64,000 bases of DNA from Macrosoma leucophasiata (taxonomy: Eukaryota; Arthropoda; Insecta; Lepidoptera; Hedylidae), in assembly GCA_036365455.1 (NCBI GenBank), contig JAWQUS010000017.1, positions 2,356,001 to 2,420,000 on the forward strand, read 5' to 3'. This document shows, in pieces, positions 56,681-64,000 of this stretch. The notes beneath the pieces are model-generated. The model searched no databases and was not told the DNA's origin. It worked only from the letters and a program-made list of their open reading frames with translations. Numbering within the stretch: position 1 is the stretch's first letter; every line of letters starts with the position of its first letter. Position numbers and translations under genes: made by a program.

Positions 56681-56939
56681 CCTAATTAGCGTCGTAGACA
56701 CACAGTGAGTTCAAATCCCACCTTAATTATGAAACAGTTTTTTCTCAAATTTGTATTCTAATATATAGTATCAGCACAGTATAAGTAAAAACGGTAGTTT
56801 ATCGCCTTTGAAATTTTGCAATATGCCGCCTTCACCCATAAAAACGCAAATTCATAAAGGTTGTCACGTTTTTGGTTTTTATGTAAGTTGTTTGTAACGC
56901 GTCAGTTTACGTTGAACATATTATTATGTAAAATGCCTA

Positions 56940-57125
56940 AAAACATTACGCCTGTAATCCCCGAAGGGGTAGGCAGAGGTAAATACATTCATGCAAACAT
57001 CCTCGATTCGCAAGTCACGTTTTGGCTACATGGGCCACAGACGGCGAGCCTGTTGACATCTCCGGACACTTTACCAAATTTCGAGGTAGGTACTGGAAAG
57101 CCTCCAGAAAGGAAAAATCTATCAA
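56940..57125 (-). mobile_element. family E SINE, 3' part
   Basis: 'cgcctgtaatccccgaaggg', 'cgagcctgttgacatctcc' and 'ctggaaagcctccagaa'. Confidence 0.65.
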
Positions 57126-57129
57126 ACTA

Positions 57130-57950
57130 TAAATATCACAATCTATCAAGATTTCTGTCTATCATCAATCTACCAGTATTCCAGTTGGGCGGTCTATCAG
57201 TTCGCCAGAATTCTAACAATTATACTGTACCGATCCTAATTTTCATCCATACGTTTTTAATCCATCCAATAGGTAGTATAATATAGTATAATCCGAATAT
57301 CAAATACATACAAACACTAGAAAAATATTTAGAGTTTTTCTTCAAAGATTTTTTCGTTTTAAGTGAAGTAAGTATATATGTATATAAAGTGTAAAATATA
57401 ACAGACATTATTAATAAACGAAAACTAGAATAAATATAAACAGTAAAGTTAACATCAAATTTTTCAATATCTTCTTTCCAAAAACTTAGTAAAAACAGAA
57501 AATTTTAATCTCGCACCCCTTATCGCTACGTACCAAGTAGTTGACAGTTTTTGTATGGGCTACTTGGTACCGCCCCCTCCCTCCCTCGCGTCGCACGCCC
57601 CGCACGATTGCTCTGACATTACACGTTCGTTGGATGACTGTAGGTAATTAACACGTTCGTTTTCTTTAGACTGTGGTATTAGTTATATTTTTGATGTCAA
57701 TAACTTTTTTGTAAAATAACAAACATTCTAGTTTTAAAGTGTGTTTTAGTGTGTAGTTACCACCGCATCGTTAATGAGGTGACCTGTAAACTTACTCAAA
57801 AAATATTATTGGTCTTTCCAGAGTGTAAATAATAATGAAAATAAAAATTTGATGTAGATTTTCTTCATAAACAAAACTAAATTACAAAAAATTATAATTA
57901 CTAGGGTGAATTCATAGGATGTGACATAGATAAACTTTCGACACTCAACA
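57130..57950. other. no gene seen
   Basis: A small GC-rich patch at about 57560-57620 ('ccctccctccctcgcgtcgc') and a repeat of 'cacgttcgttttctttagac' (also near 1882) are the only landmarks. Confidence 0.3.
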
Positions 57951-57954
57951 GTGA

Positions 57955-58140
57955 AAATGCAAATTCAAACTAGCATGTATGTATGAATCTTCACACCAGG
58001 TCCCGTACGGGGTAGGCAGCGCGCCGGAGCGCCAGATATCCCGGTCTTCTACCTTTATCATTCTCTTCATACATGCACGCCGATTCTTAAGACTTTTGAC
58101 CCCACCCTCAAACAATACTCGACGATACAAACTAGTGGGA
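57955..58140 (-). pseudogene. LINE ORF C-terminal remnant
   Basis: Minus strand: LFEGGVKSLKNRRACMKRMI, then a deletion, then 'gaagattcatacatacatgc'. Same LINE family as 29262-30290. Confidence 0.7.
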
Positions 58141-58198
58141 TATGGAATAGCTAATAGAGTAGAGACTACGCCTTCGAACTCGGGAACTCTACCTGCGA

Positions 58199-58560
58199 TA
58201 CCAAATAAATAAAATTGGAGTGCCTGTATGTAAAATTAAAATGACCGCTTTTTACTAAGAGCATATGTGTTTATACACGGTACATACGCCATATCGTGTA
58301 TATGGCGTATGTACCGTGTATAAACACATATACCAAAACAACATTTTTTACAAAAAAAATCTGTCTGTCTGTCTGGCGGGGCTAATCTTGGGAACGTCTG
58401 GACCGATTTTTACTGCACTTTCACTGGCAGATAGCTGATATAATATGGAGTAACTTAGGCTACTTTTATACTAGCTGCGCCCACGACTTCGTCCGGGTAC
58501 ATACTGAACACGTAAATAAATTATCACGCGAACGAAGTCGCTGGCACAGCTAGTATAAGC
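58199..58560 (+). repeat. family L repeat containing a palindrome
   Basis: 'ataaataaaattggagtg' to 'gctggcacagctagtata'. Matches positions 40-275 except for an extra block at 58251-58375 that includes the 69-bp palindrome and a (TCTG)n run. Confidence 0.75.
58263..58331. repeat. perfect palindrome, 32-bp arms, 5-nt spacer
   Basis: Arms 58263-58294 and 58300-58331 are exact reverse complements; the spacer is 'cgtgt'. Confidence 0.97.
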
Positions 58561-58934
58561 ATTCAAAACATAACTTCAATTACAAGTCTTGAAATACCGT
58601 TCTCTCTACCGTTTTGGATATAAGTTTTTTTTGTATCACAGAAAAAGCATGACCTCCGAATTAGCCTGATGTCACAAAGTGACCTTAATTCAACGTTTTG
58701 TTTTGTATGTTAATTTGTGGCACAGTAATTAATCATGTGTTTACAATTCATTGAGTCCCGTTACTGTGTAGGACATTGAAGGCAATGATTAAATTTTTAT
58801 TGAAATTAAACATGCGTCGACGTTCTTTTTTGTAACTTCTTTTTCTGGTTTAAATTTGATTTTTAGAAGGATTTCTCAATCGCCTTGGATTTGTCTTGCC
58901 TGGTATTTATCTGCAATGATATTAAATATATGCG

Positions 58935-59332
58935 TATCACAGGGACATAACAGCTAAGATCTCAAGGGCGGCAACGCAACTACATTTTGACTTAATATCC
59001 ATGTGAACTGCATGTTTTTTAGTGTAATTGAAGTGGCAAACAAGCATACAGTTCTCATTGATGTTAAGCGATGACTGCAGCCTGTAGACACCCACACTAA
59101 GACCAAGGTCAAAATGCAGATTACCACTCCTGAGGCCTAAGGTGTTATGCCTTAAGTCAGGTGGTAATGTACAGCCCTGTAATTTCCGGCACAAATTACA
59201 GGGCTGTACATTACCACCTGACCGGACCACGATAGCGCTGAACACTACCATTTCGCGGCAAGTATATTAGGTAATGCGGTCGTGCCTACGCCCGCGAGCT
59301 CCGTCACTGGAGCTCTACCACCAGTAAATACT
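58935..59332 (-). mobile_element. family A plus-strand scrap and reverse copy with palindrome
   Basis: 58935-59018 is a plus fragment; 59020-59332 is a reverse copy containing a 30-bp-arm perfect palindrome at 59156-59222. Confidence 0.75.
59156..59222. repeat. perfect palindrome, 30-bp arms, 7-nt spacer
   Basis: Arms 59156-59185 and 59193-59222 are exact reverse complements; spacer 'ccggcac'. One arm is the normal family A sequence and the other is its inversion. Confidence 0.97.
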
Positions 59333-59334
59333 TG

Positions 59335-59880
59335 TTTGCCACCTTCATTACGTAAAAAATTAAGAAAATATATTATAACATGTGAAAGTAATCCTTTGTC
59401 TGTTGCATTTCTATTCTACGATCAAATTGCTGAGCCGATTGTGGTGAACTTTACCATGGGGGTAGTTCGAACTAGGTTGCCGATAAAAAAATGGCCGCTT
59501 TTTTAAATATTTTTATTTTGGGAAAGAATGTTTTTTTTACTTGTTCAATAAAATATCGTCCAGTTCACGTCAATATGTATAGAGACTCTGAAAAATCACC
59601 GCTGCCGTTGCGCACTTGGCCGCCTCTACATATTTTCGTTCCGCCCCGATAACTTTTGACGTCCATAACGTGTGTATATTATTTATATATCAAATTAAAG
59701 CTATTTTTTCTCATTATTATGATATATGGAAGCCAAATAACAACGGCCGCATATAAGAGTTGCTGGCTGTTAAAAATAAAATAATTTAATTAAAATTACT
59801 TGTAGTTAAATTTTGATAGGCAACCCTAAAGATATTCCTCTAATATCTTTGGGCAACCTAGTGGATATATAAATAAATAA
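59335..59880. other. no gene seen
   Basis: AT-rich, no recognised feature. Confidence 0.3.
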
Positions 59881-59883
59881 AAT

Positions 59884-60658
59884 ACGCTTACACTCACAGC
59901 CCCTTCTTCTTCTTCTATATTTAAGAGCTATGCTCTTGTCGGTGGAATAACCGCCAGCGTTCTCTATCCTGTGCTAACTTCTTGACATCCTGGTACGACA
60001 CAACTTTTACTTTTTCCTTTACTTGGTCTATATAACTTCTTCTTGGTCTCCCTCTGCTTCTCTTTCCTTCAATTTTCCCTTCCATGATTGTCATGATGTA
60101 ATCGTCGTGTCGCACCAGGTGGCCCAGCATTCTGCCCCGCCTGTTTTCTATCATCTTCAAAATGTGTCTTTCCTCCTTTACCAAAGCAAGTACCTCTTCA
60201 TTGGTTTTCTTCTCCGTCCAGCTGATTCTCTCCATTCTCCTCCAACACCACATTTCAAATGCCTCCAATCGATCCCTATCCTTCTGTGTCAAGGTCCAAG
60301 TCTCACTTCCGTATAGGGCAATGCTCCATATATAAGTTTTAATCAATCTTTTTTTTACTTTGGTAGCTATTCTTGCCCTTAGTAAGTGTTTTTTTTTGAT
60401 AAACATTTTCTTTGCGATAGAAATTCTTGCTATGATATCTTGCGTACATCTGGAGTCCTGAACTCCTGAACTCACAGCCCCATAGTAGGTATAAACCTGT
60501 GTCGTGGATGCCGTTGTACACATACAACACATACACAAACACCCAGACCCGAAACATATATCTGTAGGCCATACAAATACTTGTCCCGGTGCGGGGCTCG
60601 AACCCGCGACCCTTCGAATCAAACGGTTTTCTCACACCGCTGGACTAACCAGGTCGTC
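59884..60658 (-). mobile_element. family D SINE split by a LINE
   Basis: 59884-59903 is the SINE tail ('cttacactcacagcccc'); 60470-60658 is the rest, including head 'gaacccgcgacccttcgaat' and 'gctggactaaccagg'. The LINE lies between. Confidence 0.85.
59904..60469 (-). mobile_element. 5'-truncated LINE with intact C-terminal frame and 12-bp target duplication
   Basis: ACTCACAGCCCC occurs at 59892-59903 and 60470-60481. The tail is (GAA)4 on the minus strand (59904-59915). The frame is uninterrupted from the truncation point to the stop at 59921: VKKRLIKTYIWSIALYGSET, WTLTQKDRDRLEAFEMWCWR, MLGHLVRHDDYIMTIMEGKI and RSRGRPRRSYIDQVKEKVK. This is the C-terminal domain of a non-LTR retrotransposon; the absence of stops points to a young insertion. 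Confidence 0.88.
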
Positions 60659-61249
60659 AAATATAAAATATATTCTCTAGTAAAAAATAGTTTTGCGGTT
60701 TATCTGGATGAACGAAATGATTCTGCAGTGGGATCCAACCGTCCTGCCCAACCGTCAAGATTCCTAGTTCACAGAAGCGATAGAAATTGACAACTAAATC
60801 TTATATCTATTGGAAAGCTGCCCCAAGCCGCCGCAGAGTCGCGACGTAAAATTAACTATCGGTAAAGTCGCTCCACTTTTGAACCATTAATACGGATAGA
60901 TCATAATTTATTCAGAGCTCTGGCTTCGACGCAAATATCGTAATAACCCTTATGTCTGACGTGTATTACAATAAAGCTTTGTTTTAGTGATGGATGAGCT
61001 AGATAAACACCATAATCTGAAGACTAAACAATATTAGGCTTTACTTGTTTTGGCAGTGAACGTGGATGCTCGTGGCGTTGTATTAATGGTTGGAAGACAC
61101 GATATGCCCCTACCGTATTCAAACGGCATAGGCCGATAGGAGGAACTTTTCTTACAATATAAACTCTACTTAAGGCCATGGACTTGAATAAAAATAATAT
61201 CAAATTAAACTCATTTAATAGGTATACTTATAATTAAGGTCATAATATA

Positions 61250-61858
61250 ATAAAAACCGGACAAGTCCGATTTCGACTCGCGTGGTGAGGGTTCCGTAAT
61301 TAAAATAAATATTTTCGAAAATATTACAGATTTAAAATGCAGGGACATAGCGGTTACGGTGGTACCGGCAGAGGGTTATATTATAAAGAATTTTCGATTT
61401 AATTTGAATACTCAAACATCTTATAGGTTTTCCAGTAATCTATAGGCAAAGAACTATTTTCCACATTATTTTCAAAATTTTAAGTTCAGTTGTTTCGGAG
61501 ATGGGGGGGGGATGGTCAATTTTCGTCGTTTTTCTTAAATAACTTGAAATTTGTTTATGCAAAAATTATTAAAAAAACTGAGATGCTGACAACAACCTCT
61601 TTCATTTGATATGTCACACGACACAGTTTACAATTTTTTTTTTTGATTTACAACCCAAACGTGGCCCCCCTGTTTAAAATTTATTATTTTACTTGACGTG
61701 TTCATCTTTGGGTCACCAATTTACATATATTCATCAAATTTCAACTCAATTGGTCGAGTAGTTTCGGAGCAAATTGGCTGTGACAGACGGACAGACAGAC
61801 AGACGAACGAGTGATCCTATAAGGGTTCCTTTTTTCTTTTTAAGGTACGGAACCCTAA
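61250..61858 (+). repeat. family K repeat
   Basis: 'aaaaccggacaagtccgat' and 'gagggttccgtaat' to 'cggacagacagacagacg' and 'ggtacggaaccctaaaaa'. The interior differs from other K copies, so this is a separate subfamily. Confidence 0.65.
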
Positions 61859-61859
61859 A

Positions 61860-62725
61860 AATGGACTGAAAAAACTCATGAAGACAGGTTCGACTTGGAA
61901 TTTCAACATCAAGAAAGATTCGAACTTGTCTGAGCGCTTTGCTGTTCGGTAAGGCTCCCATGGCCGAATACTCAATCGTCACTTAATTTTAAGCAACCTT
62001 CAGACATAGATTTCTACATACGAGTGAATATAGATATTTCTAGCTTTTGCACTTGTTTTATAGAGACAAAAGACTTGTAATTCCCACTTCAATTTAAGTG
62101 CCGTTAGAGTATTTAGCCATCAGTATCTGGTATTGTAAAGTTAACACAACTCTATTTGTGATAATGTCTGTTGATTTAATCATATATAATTTAGTCGATA
62201 GTGGTAGTTAAATATAATCTACTTATCTTAAAATACAACAAACTGTAAAATATCAATGATTGTTATATTTTGCTCAATCTCTAAATAACTACCGCAAGGG
62301 AAAACCATCATAAACTCAAGTGTTAAAAGGGTAAAACTTGGGGAGCAAAGATATTACTTCCTCTAATATCTTTGTTGGGGAAAATCTGACATCGCTTGCT
62401 CCATCGATGAGAGCATTGCATAGGTTTTCTTCAACGAGGAGATGGTGATGTTATGATGGTGGTGGAGATATTTGGAAGACGGCCATGCAGTTTACACTGT
62501 AGGACATACTTATCGTCTATGTCACTTGCTTGAGGTCAGTTTTGAACATTTTGAAAAACCAGTTAGATGAACCTTATAGAGGGTTGTTTTGTTGTACCTA
62601 ATTGGGTTTTCGTAATAACTCATGCGAATGAAATATTTTTAAGATAAAATGAAAAGAAAAATTTGACTTCAACATAAACCAAGGCAATGCAATAAAAAAT
62701 TTTAAAAAAGAAATAACCGACGGGT
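61860..62725. other. no gene seen
   Basis: Unique-looking AT-rich sequence. The 'attacttcctctaatatcttt' context at 62350 resembles 'attcctctaatatctttggg' near 59833. Confidence 0.3.
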
Positions 62726-62728
62726 GCG

Positions 62729-62796
62729 GACTTCGGTAGGTCAATTGATAGAGCGAGTGGACTAGTGATCCCAGGGTTCAAGTCCCAAATGAAGTC
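62729..62796 (+). repeat. degenerate tRNA-like sequence related to 32391-32464
   Basis: GACTTC/GAAGTC ends, 'ggtcaattgatagagc' D arm, 'gtggactagtgatccca' anticodon region, 'gggttcaagtccc' T arm. Part of the variable region is missing. Both copies are followed by 'tcaaatt' and 'ctttaaaa', so a repeated element is indicated. Confidence 0.55.
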
Positions 62797-63091
62797 AAAT
62801 TCTTTTCATTTATCTTTAAAAAAGCCTTTTCTAAATTTTCTTAATATTCACTCAAAAGATATATCTCACATATTGTGTGTAGTCGAATAAATAAAGAAAG
62901 AAAAACATTACGTAACTAAAGCAACGAGAAAGTACCTTTAGATTTCCATTAGTTAATGGCTGCCCGGTAATAGTTGGAAAGGTCAAGGGATAGGCTATTC
63001 TTTCAAAGAATATAAAGGTAACGTAAGTTTCTTAAGAGTGAACATCTATCCATGTTTAAGTACGAGTATAAATTAAAATACGGTTTTTTTA

Positions 63092-63302
63092 TATACGCAC
63101 GCTTACACTCACAGCCCCATAGTAGGAATAAAATATAAATCTGTGTCGTTGGTGCCGTTGTACATACACAACACATACACAAACACCCAGACCCGAAACG
63201 AATATCTGTAGGCGATACAAATATTTGTTCCGGCGCGGTGATCAAACCCGCGACCCTTCAAATCAAACGGTCATCTCACACCGCTGGACTAACCGGGTCG
63301 TC
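63092..63302 (-). mobile_element. family D SINE
   Basis: 'cttacactcacagccccata', 'gcgatacaaatatttgttcc', 'aacccgcgacccttcaaat' and 'gctggactaaccgggtcgtc'. Complete reverse copy. Confidence 0.82.
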
Positions 63303-63611
63303 AAAGAATAAATAATGTATTATTTTACAGGATCTCCTTGAAATACAATTGATTAAATTTTTTATTTCATTATCTAGTAGTGAAAAGCTCATCTCATTTT
63401 AATGATGATTTACCTACCTACCAATTGACTAAAATTCTAGAGTTTTCGTCTCTTTCAAATTCCATGGTGTTGGCAACTCTCCTTGTTTTGTCTATGATCA
63501 TAGACGACGGTGACCATCAGGTGGCCCGTTTACTTGTCTATCAATCTCTAAACATAAAAAAAAACAAAAATAAACTTGACGTCTCAAATAATGTTCTTAG
63601 GTATATCAAAT

Positions 63612-63899
63612 TTACTGGTGGTAGAACTCCAGTGACGGAGCTCGCGGGCGTAGGCACCACCGCATTACCTAATATACTTGCCACTAAATGGTAGTGTTCA
63701 GCACTATCGTGTTCCGGACAGGTGGTAATGTACGGCCTTGTAATTTCCGGCACAGAGGCATAACACCTTAGGCCTCAGGAGTGGCAATGCATCTGCATTT
63801 TAATCTCTGGTCATTGTGTGGGTGCCTATAGGCTGCAGTCATCACTTAACATCAATGTGAACTGCATGCTTGTTTGCCACTTTTATTACATAAAAAAAA
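63612..63899 (+). mobile_element. family A element, full length
   Basis: 'tactggtggtagaactccag' to 'gcttgtttgccacttttatt' and A tail. With 56010-56292 this is one of the best copies for a consensus. Confidence 0.88.
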
Positions 63900-64000
63900 T
63901 TTAGTACCTAAACTATTTGCAGCTAACACGTAGAGTTCTATGCTACAGTGTTTCGGTTAATATCGCCGTTTCTACCTCTGAATTAAAATACCTTTTATTT

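Noticed and set aside
60339..60635. 98-codon minus frame through the D-family SINE
   Set aside because: It is the SINE head and LINE junction read in another frame; the real LINE frame is the one ending at 59921.
1..64000. A new multi-gene system, defence island or virus-derived locus
   Set aside because: Only two host genes are supportable and they are unrelated in function; the remaining coding pieces are retroelement or mariner fragments. No viral structural or envelope-like frames were seen.

Overview
This window is animal nuclear DNA, most likely from a moth or butterfly. It has AT-rich, intron-bearing sequence with GT..AG splice sites. It is saturated with short interspersed elements, fold-back elements and truncated LINE 3' ends of kinds common in lepidopteran genomes, including a cecropia-type mariner remnant and the 'cggacggacagacagacatggcg' and 'gcccagcagtgggacgtat' repeat classes. 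There are no operons, CRISPR arrays, ribosome binding sites or other prokaryotic features. Almost all long open frames are chance frames, repeat-borne frames or shadows of one exon.

Two host genes can be supported, both on the + strand. (1) A complete five-exon gene at 25860-31169 encodes a 240-residue PIG-X, the non-catalytic partner of the first GPI mannosyltransferase. All five exons join in phase; a signal peptide opens exon 1 and the C-terminal membrane anchor closes exon 5. (2) A very large exon at about 37516-40791 encodes a GC-rich, disordered, probably nuclear protein. It has two PxDLS CtBP-binding motifs, one PLNL motif and an Arg-rich basic tract. It has no in-frame ATG near its 5' side, so it must be entered from an upstream exon; I could not name it. 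It ends either at TAA or at a GTAAGT donor overlapping that stop.

Everything else is mainly a mosaic of repeats, which I grouped into families by reading copies against each other. Family A is a roughly 285-bp poly(A)-ended element with more than 25 copies or pieces. Family B is a MITE-like element with CAAAGGAGATGTTGC termini in short and long forms. Family C is a SINE whose head resembles the 3' half of 5S rRNA and whose tail looks LINE-derived. Families D and E are tRNA-derived SINEs. Family K is the 'ggttccgtagt...acggaaccct' repeat carrying (ACAG)n. Family L is a 'gctaatcttgggaac...' repeat, Q has AAATATTGCAC ends, and O is a repeat found twice in opposite orientation. LINE remnants lie at 1815-2260, 7757-7965, 21990-22140, 29262-30290, 43040-43440, 43590-44180, 53790-55305, 57955-58140 and 59904-60469.

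Region by region: 1-24500 is repeats only, with a cluster of TATCGATA palindromes at 12204-12395. 24578-31400 holds a local 212-bp duplication, a Harbinger-like MITE and the PIG-X gene with repeat-filled introns. 31400-36700 holds tRNA-like and SINE copies. 36700-41000 holds the GC-rich island and giant exon. 41000-64000 is a mariner remnant and heavily nested repeats that may lie in an intron or intergenic space. The most notable structural signals are three perfect palindromes with 5-7 nt spacers inside repeat copies, several nested insertions with readable target sites, and the 5S-like SINE family. I found no convincing new multi-gene system.
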